A stretch of 64,000 nt of DNA from Alkalicoccobacillus gibsonii (GTDB lineage Bacteria; Bacillota; Bacilli; Bacillales; Bacillaceae_D), in assembly GCF_016798245.1 (NCBI RefSeq), contig NZ_JAEUZA010000001.1, positions 976,221-1,040,220 of the forward strand, read 5' to 3'. The notes beneath the pieces were generated by a model, which saw only the letters and a program-made list of their open reading frames with translations, made no database searches and was not told the DNA's origin. Positions 26,094 through 35,956 of this stretch are shown in pieces. The position numbers and the translations under genes were made by a program. Within the stretch, counting starts at the first letter, position 1. Every line of letters begins with the position of its first letter.

Positions 26094-27366
26094 GTTCATC
26101 TTCTCCCTTCAAAAAGTAAATCGTATCAAGCTGACATTTGTTTGCGCATGCTTGAATGTCTTCTTTTGAGACCTGTTTAATTTGCTCAATCAGCGCTTCA
26201 ACCGACTGATTGACCTGACTTAATTGTTCACGATAATGAAGTTCAATTTGACCTGACGCAGAATCGGTTGTTTCTAATAGCTGATTGATGAGCATTGATT
26301 TTGTCTGGGCGATCTCATCCTCGGTAAAGTCGCCTTGCTTCATTCCTTCAAACTGTTCTTTAATGATTTCAACTGCACGGTCGTATTTATCAAATTCAAT
26401 CCCTGCCATAACCATCAAAATGCCTTTATGACTTTCAAGTCTGGAGGCAGCATAATAAGCCAAGCTTTCTTTCTCACGCACATTTATAAATAACTTGGAG
26501 TGAGCAAAGCCACCGTACAACCCGTTGAATACTTGCATGGCTGCATAATCATGGTCGCCATAAAAGGTGTGCGTGCGGAACCCCATATTTAATTTACCTT
26601 GCTTAATTTTTTGTTTTTCTGAGATAATCTTCACTTCTTGAACAGAAGGCGTCTCAACACGTACTTTTGCCCTGTGTGGTGTGGTTTGTGGTAATGTAAA
26701 TGCTTGATGAATCGACTCGGATACTTCATCCTCGTCCACATCTCCTACCACATATAGATCTATTTGATCTGATTGAAGCATTTGCTTGTAATAAGCGTAT
26801 AGAGCTTCGGCTGTAATCACTTCTACCCCTTCTATATCACCAAACGCTGGGATCGCATAAGGCTCCCCCTCACACATTACTTCGGTTGCTCTCATATTTG
26901 CAAAACGCATCTTATCGTCATATACAGATTCAATTCGTTGTTTTAACGTTCTTTTTTCCCTCTCAACTACATCACTCATAAATGCACCATTGTTAGTAAC
27001 AGGGTGAATCAATACGTCTGCTAAAACATCTAATGCTTGTTGAAGTAAGGGCTCAGAATCTTTTAAGTAACGCTCATTGGCCACATCCATAAAAAAGGTC
27101 ATGACATGCTGCTCACCACTTTTACGAACATCTCCGCTTAATCTTGCTCCATACAGATCATCTAGATGTACGCGAAGCTTTTGCCTTGTCGGCCATTTTT
27201 CAGTTCCACCTTGAAGAACGTGTGGCAAAAGCGCACGCAACGAAACCGTCTCTTTTGTTAATGGCGCACGCAGCATAACCATAAACGTTGTTGTTTTAAA
27301 TTTATCCGATTTCATCACATGAACATTCATACCTTGATGGGTGAATTGCTGTTCTGATTGTTCCAT
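26074..27366 (-). CDS. ymfF: M16-family peptidase-like protein YmfF (non-catalytic partner)
   Basis: A 430-residue M16-family homologue. At the position of the HxxEH zinc motif it reads LPHVLQGGTEK, so the second His and catalytic Glu are missing and the chain should be inactive. Pairing an inactive and an active M16 chain is common in the family. A glycine-rich region and the C-terminal M16 domain are present. An extended -10 promoter lies about 60 bases upstream, making this the first gene of the ymfF-ymfH-ymfI unit. Confidence 0.87.
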   Translation of the reverse strand: MEQSEQQFTHQGMNVHVMKSDKFKTTTFMVMLRAPLTKETVSLRALLPHVLQGGTEKWPTRQKLRVHLDDLYGARLSGDVRKSGEQHVMTFFMDVANERYLKDSEPLLQQALDVLADVLIHPVTNNGAFMSDVVEREKRTLKQRIESVYDDKMRFANMRATEVMCEGEPYAIPAFGDIEGVEVITAEALYAYYKQMLQSDQIDLYVVGDVDEDEVSESIHQAFTLPQTTPHRAKVRVETPSVQEVKIISEKQKIKQGKLNMGFRTHTFYGDHDYAAMQVFNGLYGGFAHSKLFINVREKESLAYYAASRLESHKGILMVMAGIEFDKYDRAVEIIKEQFEGMKQGDFTEDEIAQTKSMLINQLLETTDSASGQIELHYREQLSQVNQSVEALIEQIKQVSKEDIQACANKCQLDTIYFLKGEDEHETSSI

Positions 27367-27423
27367 AGTTGCTACTCATTCCTTTCCATATGTCACTTCA
27401 ATTAGCCACTAGCATATCACTCT

Positions 27424-27429
27424 AGTATA
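27424..27429 (-). promoter_or_regulatory. Candidate extended -10 promoter of ymfF-ymfH-ymfI
   Basis: The minus strand reads TGGTATACT: a TATACT -10 with the TGn extension, about 60 bases before the ymfF ATG. No good -35 is seen. Confidence 0.55.
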
Positions 27430-27540
27430 CCATAATAAGGAATCATTCATGCCTCAGGACACTTGATTTTGATTAAAAAAGATTTTACCCAACACAGAGA
27501 GAATTGCTTTTGGAGAATACTCGTGAGTTCCATCATAACA

Positions 27541-27579
27541 AAACGGCAAACGATCCAATAACGAATCATTTGCCGCTTT
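27541..27579. terminator. Terminator after the GntR gene
   Basis: A long imperfect stem pairs 27541-27554 with 27565-27579 (AAACGGCAAACGAT against ATCATTTGCCGCTTT). T-rich tails follow on both strands. It ends the ftsK-GntR transcript. Confidence 0.75.
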
Positions 27580-27612
27580 TGTTTTAAGTTTAAAAATAAA
27601 CTAGCCTATTAT

Positions 27613-28332
27613 TTATGACATATACCGCTTTCGCAAGACATGAAACTTAAATTTATCCGCTCGAAAATAATTTTGAGAATATAATATCGGCTGATCATTT
27701 TGATCATAATGTGTTTGGTTAAGAAGAAGGAGAGCAGATCCTGCATCTGATTCGAGAAGTTCTGATACTTTTTCATGAAATCCAATGGGTTCAATATACG
27801 TAACAGCATGTGTGATTGTCTTTCCAATGTCCGTTAAAAATTGAAAAAGCGACTTTGTTTCAAGAACCGAATGATTGCTTAACAAATCATACGGAACACG
27901 GTCTAAACAATACACAACTGGAACGTCATCAGCTGTTCGTAGCCTTTCAATTTGAAACACCTGCTCGAGGTTCGACAATCCAAATAATTCTTGGTCTTCT
28001 TCTGTGGCTTCTAGCACAGAATCTGATAAAAAGATAGTACCCGGTTCCATGTTCGCCTTACGAATCATATCTGTTACACTAGATAATTCTTCAATGCCTG
28101 CAGTGAGCATTGGTTTGGCGTTCACAAAGGTTCCAACTCCATGTCTACGGACAACCAATCCCTCGTCCTCTAAAAGTCGTAGGGCTTCGCGCAAGGTTGC
28201 GCGACTGACGCCTAACTGTTTCGCTAATTCAAATTCAGATGGAAGCTGTTTTCCCTCATCATATTTCTCTATATCTTGCCGCAACCTGTCAATTACTTGT
28301 AAATAAAGTGGTCTGTAATCGGTTTTGATCAC
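27613..28332 (-). CDS. ymfC: GntR/HutC-family transcriptional regulator YmfC
   Basis: A 239-residue GntR-family regulator: a winged helix-turn-helix at about 20-70 (LPSEFELAKQLGVSRATLRE) and a UTRA-type effector domain after residue 85. B. subtilis ymfC lies in the same place after spoIIIE. I chose the GTG at 28332 because GGGGGGAG precedes it by five bases; the ATG five codons earlier has no ribosome site and would overlap this one. The effector and targets are unknown. The B. subtilis transporter gene ymfD that follows ymfC is absent here. Confidence 0.88.
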   Translation of the reverse strand: MIKTDYRPLYLQVIDRLRQDIEKYDEGKQLPSEFELAKQLGVSRATLREALRLLEDEGLVVRRHGVGTFVNAKPMLTAGIEELSSVTDMIRKANMEPGTIFLSDSVLEATEEDQELFGLSNLEQVFQIERLRTADDVPVVYCLDRVPYDLLSNHSVLETKSLFQFLTDIGKTITHAVTYIEPIGFHEKVSELLESDAGSALLLLNQTHYDQNDQPILYSQNYFRADKFKFHVLRKRYMS

Positions 28333-28361
28333 AGTCTCTCCCCCCATTCTCTTCTTGCAGC

Positions 28362-30746
28362 TTATGAGGAAGATGCTTCATCCTCAGGTTTAGCTGAAAT
28401 CAGCACTTCACGTGGTTTGCTTCCTTCATACTTGCCGACAATACCGCGTAGCTCCATCTCATCGATTAACCTGGCTGCACGAGTATATCCAATCCTAAAT
28501 CGGCGTTGGAGCATTGATACAGAAGCTGTATTCATCTCCACAACTAAATCAACCGCTGATAAGTACAATTCGTCTTGCACTTCTTCTTTTGGAACTTCTG
28601 CTTCTTCTGTTGGTGTCATCTCTTCTTGATATTGAGCTTTTTGTTGGGAGATAACAAAGTCTACTACTTCTTCGACCTCATCGTCAGATAAGAACGCACC
28701 TTGAATTCGTGTAGGCTTGTTTGCGCCAACCGGTAGATAAAGCATGTCTCCTCTTCCAAGTAATTTTTCGGCTCCTCCAGAATCAAGAATGGTTCTTGAA
28801 TCCGTCTGAGACGAAACACCAAATGCAATACGGGAAGGGATATTTGCTTTAATTACACCTGTGATAACATCTACAGATGGTCGTTGTGTCGCAATAATCA
28901 TATGAATACCCGAGGCTCTAGCCATTTGTGCCAAACGAGCAATAGAGTCCTCTACATCTCCAGAGGCCACCATCATTAAATCAGCAAGCTCATCCACAAT
29001 CACCACAATGTATGGTAAAAATGGTTGCTTCGCATCTCCAGCTTCGTTTTGCTTTCTAATTAATTCGTTATAGCCTTCTAAGTTCCTTGTTCCGCTATGT
29101 GAGAAAAGGTCATATCTTCTTTCCATTTCTGCTACTACCTTTTTAAGAGCCTGCGATGCTTTCTTTGGCTCCGTTACAACAGGCGTTAGAAGATGTGGAA
29201 TCCCATTGTATACATTTAACTCTACCATTTTTGGGTCAATCATCATTAGCTTTACTTCATGTGGCTTGGCTTTCATTAAAATACTCGTAATGATTCCATT
29301 AATACATACACTTTTTCCACTACCCGTTGCTCCAGCTACAAGTAAATGAGGCATCTTGTGAAGAGGAGCAAGAACAGGCTCACCAGAAATATCACGACCA
29401 AGTCCTACAGACAATACATGTTCATCTGCTTTTGAAGGTGTAGAATCCAATACTTCTCTTAACGAAACAATCGCTACTTCTTTGTTAGGAACCTCAATCC
29501 CAATGGCAGATTTGCCCGGAATTGGTGCTTCAATCCGAATGTCCTTCGCAGCAAGAGCTAAGGCAAGGTCGTCCGCTAAATTGACAATCTTGCTCACTTT
29601 TACGCCAATATTCGGATTCACTTCATATTTCGTAACGGCTGGCCCTAAATGAACCTTCGTTACACGCGCTTTTACACCAAAACTGTCTAGCGTTTGCTCA
29701 AGTTTACGAGCATTTGATGTGAGTAATTGCTTTTCCTGATGCTGTCCTGGTGAAGAAGCTGATTTTAATAGTTCATAGGAAGGTAGTATGTATGATTCAT
29801 TTGTTTCCCCTGCTGTGACAAGGGAGGCAGGTGCAGCGTCCTCTTCAGGTGTTTCGTCACTCTTTTTTAAGTCACTTTCTACTGTTACAGGATCTTTTTT
29901 GGTCTTTTGCTCAGTTGGCTGTTCCTGATAAGCGTTTTGAGAGAAATCTACTATTTCAGGGATTTCAGCTTGTCCTGTTTCTTCGTTCTCTTCCTCAATA
30001 CCCTTACGCGACGTTCGTGTCGGACGATGATGCTCAGATGCAGCTTCTTGTTTTTGTTGCTCTTTCTTTTTCTCATCTCTACGTGCTCGTTCTTCTTTCA
30101 TCTTCTCTTTAGACTGTTTACTCCACTGCATTCCTTCTTTAAATATGGAGCTCACAAAGTCGATAAAACCAAGATACGATTTTCTAAATCCTTTTCCTAG
30201 TAACTCTGCGACGGAACGTCCTGTAATAAGGATCACACCAATAATCATTAAGATAATACACAGAAATACCGTGCCACCACTTGCAAAAAGAAAATGACTA
30301 ACTGCAAAGGCTACAGCACCAATCATACCTCCGCCGAGCTCTCCACCCGTTTGATTACCACTCGCTTCAAGCCAAAACAGATGCCACGTATTCCGAATGA
30401 CGGATGTATCGGAAAAGCCACTTTGTGCCCCTAATGATTGAAACAAGCTCCAGTGCCCAAGTAAAGCTAGAGATAGCACAATAATATAAAAACCTGCCAT
30501 TCTCCTTGACCAAAACGCGGGTTTCGCTCGCTTAAACATAATGTACAAAGAAACAACAAGTAGCCCGATGGCCAAGAGAAAGAACCATTCTCCTAGAAAA
30601 AAACGAAACAAGCGAACAAAAGCCTCGCCTACACTGCCTAACCTGGCAAGTGTTACAACGGCTACTACGAGTAAACTCAGTCCCACAATTTCGTAGGTTA
30701 GCTGCGACTTCCAATTAGTCTTCTTTCGTTTTTTGCGTCTTGCCAT
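28362..30746 (-). CDS. spoIIIE: DNA translocase FtsK/SpoIIIE
   Basis: A 794-residue hexameric DNA pump. The N-terminus has about four transmembrane helices (to about residue 175), then a charged linker rich in Glu, Lys and Gln (about 200-320), the alpha-beta motor with Walker [11 protein letters not shown] and Walker B region [11 protein letters not shown], and the C-terminal gamma winged helix (about 715-780) that reads orientation sequences. In spore formers this locus encodes SpoIIIE, which moves the chromosome into the forespore. The length agrees with B. subtilis SpoIIIE. Confidence 0.95.
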   Translation of the reverse strand: MARRKKRKKTNWKSQLTYEIVGLSLLVVAVVTLARLGSVGEAFVRLFRFFLGEWFFLLAIGLLVVSLYIMFKRAKPAFWSRRMAGFYIIVLSLALLGHWSLFQSLGAQSGFSDTSVIRNTWHLFWLEASGNQTGGELGGGMIGAVAFAVSHFLFASGGTVFLCIILMIIGVILITGRSVAELLGKGFRKSYLGFIDFVSSIFKEGMQWSKQSKEKMKEERARRDEKKKEQQKQEAASEHHRPTRTSRKGIEEENEETGQAEIPEIVDFSQNAYQEQPTEQKTKKDPVTVESDLKKSDETPEEDAAPASLVTAGETNESYILPSYELLKSASSPGQHQEKQLLTSNARKLEQTLDSFGVKARVTKVHLGPAVTKYEVNPNIGVKVSKIVNLADDLALALAAKDIRIEAPIPGKSAIGIEVPNKEVAIVSLREVLDSTPSKADEHVLSVGLGRDISGEPVLAPLHKMPHLLVAGATGSGKSVCINGIITSILMKAKPHEVKLMMIDPKMVELNVYNGIPHLLTPVVTEPKKASQALKKVVAEMERRYDLFSHSGTRNLEGYNELIRKQNEAGDAKQPFLPYIVVIVDELADLMMVASGDVEDSIARLAQMARASGIHMIIATQRPSVDVITGVIKANIPSRIAFGVSSQTDSRTILDSGGAEKLLGRGDMLYLPVGANKPTRIQGAFLSDDEVEEVVDFVISQQKAQYQEEMTPTEEAEVPKEEVQDELYLSAVDLVVEMNTASVSMLQRRFRIGYTRAARLIDEMELRGIVGKYEGSKPREVLISAKPEDEASSS

Positions 30747-30789
30747 AATACGGTCACCCTTTTATTCATTCATCTAACCTCATATGAAT

Positions 30790-30810
30790 AAGCAGCCCCA
30801 AAGGCTGCTT
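30790..30810. terminator. Hairpin between ylzJ and spoIIIE
   Basis: A perfect 8-bp stem (30790-30797 and 30803-30810) with a five-base loop lies between the ylzJ stop and the spoIIIE start. The T-tract is weak on the minus strand, so read-through into spoIIIE is possible. Confidence 0.55.
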
Positions 30811-30863
30811 TTCATGTATTCGATGGCTATTATTATAGCATAATCTATTAGGCGTACGAGCAA

Positions 30864-31085
30864 TTAAATTAGATGATTTGCGTCAATTATTGCTCCTGGA
30901 GAAAATTGATCTTGCAAATAGAGCCCGACGTCTCCTGAAACAAGACGAACAACCTTAAATCGCCCGTCTTGAATTGGTTCAACAACAAGTTGTCCGCCAT
31001 TAATCGGAATTGTTTGATGTTGGGTAAAATCCTGATCGGTTGGAGGGAAAATTTCATCATAAGGAGTCATCGTATACAAAATCAT
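30864..31085 (-). CDS. ylzJ: Small conserved protein YlzJ
   Basis: A 73-residue YlzJ-like protein beginning [14 protein letters not shown], of unknown function and restricted to Bacillus relatives as far as I know. Its ATG overlaps the tepA stop as ATGA, the same arrangement as in B. subtilis, so the two are translated together. No transmembrane segment or signal peptide is seen. Confidence 0.85.
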   Translation of the reverse strand: MILYTMTPYDEIFPPTDQDFTQHQTIPINGGQLVVEPIQDGRFKVVRLVSGDVGLYLQDQFSPGAIIDANHLI

Positions 31086-31795
31086 TGAACCATTTCTCCC
31101 TGTTTATTTTCCTCAATCAGTTGATTTAACTTTTTCATTGCTTTTCCAATACCGCCTACTTCATTAATTAAGCCGGAATCCACAGCATCCGTTCCAATGA
31201 CATTCGTGCCAATATCCCTTGTTAAGTTGCCTTTTGAAAACATCAGCTCCTTGAATTTTTCTTCTGTAATATTTGAGTGTGCAGTAACAAACTTAATGAC
31301 CCGTTCTTGCATTTTATCCAAATATTCAAAGGTCTGTGGTACACCAATCACCATTCCCGTTAAACGAATGGGATGAATGGTCATCGTCGCCGTTTCAGCG
31401 ATGTATGAATAGTCGGATGCTGTAGCGATAGGAACACCAATCGAATGTCCTCCACCGAGAACCAAGGTCACTGATGGTTTTGACATAGATGCAATCATCT
31501 CTGAAATGGCAAGTCCTGCTTCCACGTCGCCTCCAACTGTATTTAAAATAATAAGTAATCCTTCAATCTTGGAATTTTGTTCCGCAGCAACAAGTTGTGG
31601 AATGATATGCTCATATTTTGTTGTTTTATTTTGAGGGGGTAACTGCATATGTCCCTCTATCTGTCCGATCACCACTAGACAGTGAATATTGGATGCTTCC
31701 ATCTCGGGCACATTTGTCTGACCTAGTTCTTGAATCTTTTCGACTAATGATGACTTTTTTTCACCGTTTGGCTGTTGTTCCGTTTTTTCGTTCAT
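31082..31795 (-). CDS. tepA: ClpP-like protease TepA
   Basis: A 237-residue ClpP-fold serine protease with [10 protein letters not shown], the nucleophile motif GGGHSIGVP, and TMTIHPIR carrying the probable catalytic histidine. B. subtilis TepA (translocation-enhancing protein) has been linked to protein export or presequence degradation; its substrates are unclear. The ATG at 31795 follows AAAGGAGAGTG; the open frame extends ten codons further without a better site. It sits between rnjB and ylzJ, as in B. subtilis. Confidence 0.9.
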   Translation of the reverse strand: MNEKTEQQPNGEKKSSLVEKIQELGQTNVPEMEASNIHCLVVIGQIEGHMQLPPQNKTTKYEHIIPQLVAAEQNSKIEGLLIILNTVGGDVEAGLAISEMIASMSKPSVTLVLGGGHSIGVPIATASDYSYIAETATMTIHPIRLTGMVIGVPQTFEYLDKMQERVIKFVTAHSNITEEKFKELMFSKGNLTRDIGTNVIGTDAVDSGLINEVGGIGKAMKKLNQLIEENKQGEMVQ

Positions 31796-31875
31796 GCCAA
31801 CACTCTCCTTTTTCGTCACATACACGTAGTATGTTCGGAAGAAAGAATGTCATGCGTTGGCCCTTGGCAAAACGA

Positions 31876-31909
31876 AAGGCAAATGATTCATACTAGAATC
31901 ATTTGCCTT
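31876..31909 (-). terminator. Terminator of rnjB
   Basis: A perfect 14-bp stem (31876-31889 and 31896-31909) with a six-base loop is followed on the minus strand by TTTCGTTTTG. It ends the rnjB transcript before tepA. Confidence 0.85.
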
Positions 31910-31922
31910 AGTGATACCTATT

Positions 31923-33590
31923 TTACACTTCCATAATAATCGGAAGGATCATTGGACGTCTTTTTGTTTTTTCATATAAATGTCTGCTTAGTCCTTCTCT
32001 TACGTTACTTTTCAGAGAAGACCACTCACTCACTTTTTCAGACATACATTTTTTTAGGATGTCACTTACAAGCTCATTCGCATCTTCAAGCAACTGCTCT
32101 GATTCTCTAACATAAACAAATCCTCTAGAGATAATGTTTGGTCCAGATTCAATTGTTCCTGTTTTCTTATTTAATGTAACAACTACAACAAGAATCCCGT
32201 CTTTTGATAGCAGTCTACGATCACGTAAAACAATGTTTCCAACGTCCCCAACTCCTAGGCCGTCGATTAAGACGTTTCCTGAAGGAATTTTGCTTGCGCG
32301 ACGTGCTTGTTTGTTGGTAAATTCAATCACTTCACCTTTTTCGATGATAAAAATATTCTCATCAGGAATGCCGACACCTAAACCTAATTGACGGTGAGCG
32401 TGCTGCATTCTGATTTCTCCGTGAACAGGCAAGAAATATTTTGGTTTCATCAGGTTTAACATGAGCTTTAGCTCTTCCTGACTACCGTGACCGGATGCAT
32501 GAACTTTTGAAGAACCATACACTACGTCTGCTCCGATGCGGTGTAGCTTATCAATAACAGCTGAAACTGATTTTTCGTTACCAGGAATGGCTGATGCAGC
32601 AATGATCACTGTATCATATGCGTTAATCGTAATTTGACGGTGAGCTCCTTTTGCCATACGCGTTAACGCGGACATGGTCTCTCCTTGACTACCCGTAGTT
32701 AAAATAACAATTTGTTCAGGCTTGTATTTGTTTACTTCATCTAATTCAATAATTAAATCCTTCGGAGGACTTAAATAACCTAAACGTGTAGCAATCGAGA
32801 TCACTCGAATCATACTTTTTCCAACGATGGCTAGCTTACGGTTCGCTTTTGAAGTTGCTTCAATAATCTGCTGAATTCTGTGTACGTTTGATGCGAACGA
32901 TGTCACGATTAAACGTCCCGTAGTTTTTTGGAACACTTCAGTAATACCAGCGCCTACTTCAGACTCTGATTTTGTTGTACCTGGACGCTCAGCGTTTGTA
33001 CTATCAGAAAGCAAGCAAAGTACACCTTTATGACCAATATTGGCCATCTTGCCGATATCCGCTTGTTTCCCGTCAACCGGTGTTTGATCAAACTTAAAGT
33101 CACCTGTATGTACAATCGCACCTTGGGACGTTTCTACACATACACCTACGCAATCCGGAATACTGTGGCTTGTCCGGAAGAAGGATATAGATGTTGATCC
33201 AACTTTAATTCTGGATTTAGCATCAATGGTTTTTAATTTTACAGAACGTAAAATTCCTGCTTCTTTTAACTTTTCTTCAACAAGACCAAGCGTTAGTTTT
33301 GTCCCATATACGGGTACGTTTACTTTTTTGAGTACGTATGATAATCCGCCAATATGGTCCTCGTGACCGTGTGTTAAGATAATTCCTTTTACTCGATCTG
33401 CTTGTTCTGTTAGATAAGTAATGTCTGGAATCACAATGTCTACGCCCAGCATATCATCATCTGGAAACATTAAGCCCGCATCAATAATAATGATGTCTTC
33501 GTCTACTTCTACCCCGTACATATTCTTTCCGATTTCGCCTACGCCACCTAGGGCAAATACGCGAATTTTCTCATTAATCTGCTTCGACAA
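31923..33590 (-). CDS. rnjB: Ribonuclease J at the rnjB (J2) locus
   Basis: A 555-residue beta-CASP metallo-beta-lactamase RNase with the metal motif HGHEDHIGG at 74-82, SHSIPD around 151-156, TGDFKFD, and a C-terminal domain ending PMILPIIMEV. Locus and C-terminus match B. subtilis RNase J2. In B. subtilis J2 the metal motif is degenerate (HGHDEN), whereas here it is complete like J1. The start is TTG at 33590 with AGGAGGAAAG upstream. Its own promoter and a leader with a hairpin lie upstream. RNase J enzymes act as 5'-to-3' exo- and endoribonucleases. Confidence 0.9.
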   Translation of the reverse strand: MSKQINEKIRVFALGGVGEIGKNMYGVEVDEDIIIIDAGLMFPDDDMLGVDIVIPDITYLTEQADRVKGIILTHGHEDHIGGLSYVLKKVNVPVYGTKLTLGLVEEKLKEAGILRSVKLKTIDAKSRIKVGSTSISFFRTSHSIPDCVGVCVETSQGAIVHTGDFKFDQTPVDGKQADIGKMANIGHKGVLCLLSDSTNAERPGTTKSESEVGAGITEVFQKTTGRLIVTSFASNVHRIQQIIEATSKANRKLAIVGKSMIRVISIATRLGYLSPPKDLIIELDEVNKYKPEQIVILTTGSQGETMSALTRMAKGAHRQITINAYDTVIIAASAIPGNEKSVSAVIDKLHRIGADVVYGSSKVHASGHGSQEELKLMLNLMKPKYFLPVHGEIRMQHAHRQLGLGVGIPDENIFIIEKGEVIEFTNKQARRASKIPSGNVLIDGLGVGDVGNIVLRDRRLLSKDGILVVVVTLNKKTGTIESGPNIISRGFVYVRESEQLLEDANELVSDILKKCMSEKVSEWSSLKSNVREGLSRHLYEKTKRRPMILPIIMEV

Positions 33591-33700
33591 TGGTCTTTCC
33601 TCCTATACATATATACACATCAATAATTCAAGTCAATATCGGCTTCCTCGATAGGTCGCCTGGTCGATTCCGTTCCACTGTTTGTTCCATTCTTCTTCCA

Positions 33701-33719
33701 CTTATCAATCCTTGATAAG
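33701..33719 (-). promoter_or_regulatory. Hairpin in the rnjB 5' leader
   Basis: A perfect 8-bp stem (33701-33708 and 33712-33719) with a three-base loop lies near the 5' end of the predicted rnjB mRNA, within about 30 bases of the transcription start. A 5' stem can protect mRNA from RNase J itself, so autoregulation is a possibility. Confidence 0.5.
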
Positions 33720-33743
33720 CACCCGAACGCATCACTTAGAATC

Positions 33744-33773
33744 AGTATACCTTATTTTTCTAATGAAAGACAA
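33744..33773 (-). promoter_or_regulatory. Sigma-A promoter of rnjB
   Basis: On the minus strand TTGTCT (33768-33773) and TATACT (33744-33749) are 18 bases apart, giving a leader of about 150 bases. Confidence 0.7.
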
Positions 33774-33795
33774 GATAGAACCATAACAAACAAAA

Positions 33796-33819
33796 AACCC
33801 GACTACAACGAGTCGGGTT
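33796..33819 (-). terminator. Terminator of the asd-dapG-dapA operon
   Basis: A perfect 9-bp stem (33796-33804 and 33811-33819) with a six-base loop is followed on the minus strand by a TTTTTTG tail, just after the dapA stop. Confidence 0.9.
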
Positions 33820-33826
33820 AAATGAA

Positions 33827-34690
33827 TTACACAAAAAAGGAATCAACCTTTGCTTTTTCTTCTAGTGTAAGAGGCACCAATGGTAGCCTAGTCCCTCCGG
33901 TATTCAGTCCAATTTGTGCGAGTCTATGCTTCACGCAGACTGGGTTAGGTGTTAAGAATAATGCTTTCATCTTTGGAAGTAGCTTCAGGTGAAGTGTTGC
34001 TGCACGCTTTGTATCACCCGATGTAAAGGCCCTTACCATCTCTTTCATTTCATTGCCTATCACATGAGCAGCTACTGACACCACTCCGTTCGCCCCGATT
34101 GAGAGAGCAGGTAAGGTTAGCGAATCGTCACCACTATACACAGTAAATTGCTCATCTGTCCCATCTATAATTGATGCCATCTGCTCCAAGTCGCCACTTG
34201 CCTCTTTTATCGCAACAATATTCTCGACTTTTGAAAGAGTAATGACTGTTTCATCAAGCATATGGGCACCGGTACGATGTGGAACATTATACAGCATAAT
34301 GGGTAGAGACACATTCGCTGCTAATTCACTGAAGTGTGCAATCATTCCAGCCTGGTTTGGACGATTATAGTAAGGAACAACAGCCATGATCGCATCGGCT
34401 CCTAGTCTCTCTGCATGCTTTGAGAGCTTGATTGAAGTCGCCGTATCGTTTGTTCCAGTCCCTAGTATGACGGGAACTCTCTTGTTCGTGTGCTGAATGA
34501 CAAATTCAAATAGTTTTAGCTTTTCATCCGTTGTGAGTGTTGGAGATTCTCCTGTTGTTCCAGCCACAACAATTGATTCTGTACCCGTAGCAATCAAGTG
34601 GTCGATTAATTCGGCACTGGCTTTTAAATCAAGCTCTCCTTTTTCATCAAAAGGAGTGACCATAGCAGTTACAATCTGACCGAAGTCCAT
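33827..34690 (-). CDS. dapA: 4-hydroxy-tetrahydrodipicolinate synthase DapA
   Basis: DapA condenses pyruvate with aspartate semialdehyde on the way to diaminopimelate, lysine and dipicolinate. The 287-residue protein has TTGESPTL near residue 45, the conserved Tyr in MLYNVPHRTG and the Schiff-base lysine in AIKEASGD around 160-167. The ATG at 34690 is five bases after the dapG stop, with AAGGAGAG overlapping the end of dapG; the open frame upstream overlaps dapG and is not used. Its product feeds both the cell wall and, via dpaA/dpaB nearby, spore dipicolinate. Confidence 0.96.
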   Translation of the reverse strand: MDFGQIVTAMVTPFDEKGELDLKASAELIDHLIATGTESIVVAGTTGESPTLTTDEKLKLFEFVIQHTNKRVPVILGTGTNDTATSIKLSKHAERLGADAIMAVVPYYNRPNQAGMIAHFSELAANVSLPIMLYNVPHRTGAHMLDETVITLSKVENIVAIKEASGDLEQMASIIDGTDEQFTVYSGDDSLTLPALSIGANGVVSVAAHVIGNEMKEMVRAFTSGDTKRAATLHLKLLPKMKALFLTPNPVCVKHRLAQIGLNTGGTRLPLVPLTLEEKAKVDSFFV

Positions 34691-34694
34691 CTGT

Positions 34695-35942
34695 TCACTC
34701 TCCTTCAGTTCCGGATAACAATTCTTGTCCGAGTCCTGCTTCCTCAAGTTGAAACATGTGATGAAGGGCATTAACGGCTTTACTCATATCTTCATTCTTC
34801 ACTAAAACCCAAATGGTTGTATGAGAATCCGCAGACTGCAGAATTTGAATATTCTCAGATGACAGCGCACTGACAATCTTCGCTGTGACACCAGGAACGC
34901 CAGTCATTCCAGCACCAACAGCAGAAACCTTTGAACAATTCCGTTGTACTTCAGGCTTAAATCCTAGTTTAGTTAGTGTCTCAATTGCTCGGTCAGCTGC
35001 TGCGTCCATTACCGTGTACACAACTCCACTAGGTGAAATGTTAATAAAGTCAACGCTGATTTTTTCCATCGCCATTGATTTAAACACTTTTTCCTGTACA
35101 TCATACTGACCATCATGAGCAGCTACTTTAATTTGTGTGACGTTCGCTAAATGAGCAATACCTGTAATGAGCTGCTCTTGAACATCACTTCCTGCACCAC
35201 TTGCATTCATCGTTGTGATTAACGTACCTTTATTTTCTGAATACGTAGAACGAATGTGAATTGGAATCTTAGCTTGCATTGCTATTTCAACTGCACGTGG
35301 ATGTATAACCTTAGCACCTTGATAGGCCATATTACATATTTCATTATAGGTCATGACTTCTAGTGGTCTTGCCTTTTCAACAATACGGGGATCTGCAGTC
35401 ATAACCCCTTCCACATCTGTAAAGATATCGACCCATTCTGCATTCACTGCCGCAGCTAATGCGGTTGCAGAAGTATCGCTTCCACCTCGACCAAGTGTTG
35501 TGGTTTCGCCTGTTTTTGATTGTCCCTGGAAGCCCGCAACAACTAGCACATCTTGGTGAGCAAGAAGGCCACGTAAGTGATCAGATTTCATATCAAGAAT
35601 TTTCGCATTGGAAAATTCATCATTCGTTCTAAAACCAGCCTGTGCACCAGTCATAGCTTGAGCTTTTAATCCATAGGATTGCAAGAGATCACTAAAGACA
35701 ACAGAAGAAATGACCTCTCCGCATGAAACTAATAAATCTTGCTCACGCTTATCGAGTGTCGAACTTGCTAGGCCAAGTAACGTATCCGTTGCATAGGGGT
35801 CGCCTGTGCGACCCATTGCTGATACAACGACAATAACTTTCATTCCGTCTTCTACTGCCTTACGAACATGATTTGCTGCCAATTTTCTTGTTTGATCATC
35901 TTTAACGGAGGTTCCTCCGAATTTTTGAACGATTAATTTCAT
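34695..35942 (-). CDS. dapG: Aspartate kinase DapG (aspartokinase I type)
   Basis: A 415-residue aspartokinase with the N-terminal KFGGTSV at 7-13, catalytic-domain motif TLGRGGSDTSA around 168-178 and two C-terminal ACT domains (about 265-400) for allosteric control. It phosphorylates aspartate, the first step of the lysine/threonine/methionine branch. In B. subtilis the asd-linked isozyme is DapG, inhibited by diaminopimelate; assignment here follows the locus. No lysine riboswitch is seen upstream, fitting the DapG rather than LysC isozyme. Confidence 0.93.
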   Translation of the reverse strand: MKLIVQKFGGTSVKDDQTRKLAANHVRKAVEDGMKVIVVVSAMGRTGDPYATDTLLGLASSTLDKREQDLLVSCGEVISSVVFSDLLQSYGLKAQAMTGAQAGFRTNDEFSNAKILDMKSDHLRGLLAHQDVLVVAGFQGQSKTGETTTLGRGGSDTSATALAAAVNAEWVDIFTDVEGVMTADPRIVEKARPLEVMTYNEICNMAYQGAKVIHPRAVEIAMQAKIPIHIRSTYSENKGTLITTMNASGAGSDVQEQLITGIAHLANVTQIKVAAHDGQYDVQEKVFKSMAMEKISVDFINISPSGVVYTVMDAAADRAIETLTKLGFKPEVQRNCSKVSAVGAGMTGVPGVTAKIVSALSSENIQILQSADSHTTIWVLVKNEDMSKAVNALHHMFQLEEAGLGQELLSGTEGE

Positions 35943-35956
35943 AGCTCACACTCTTC

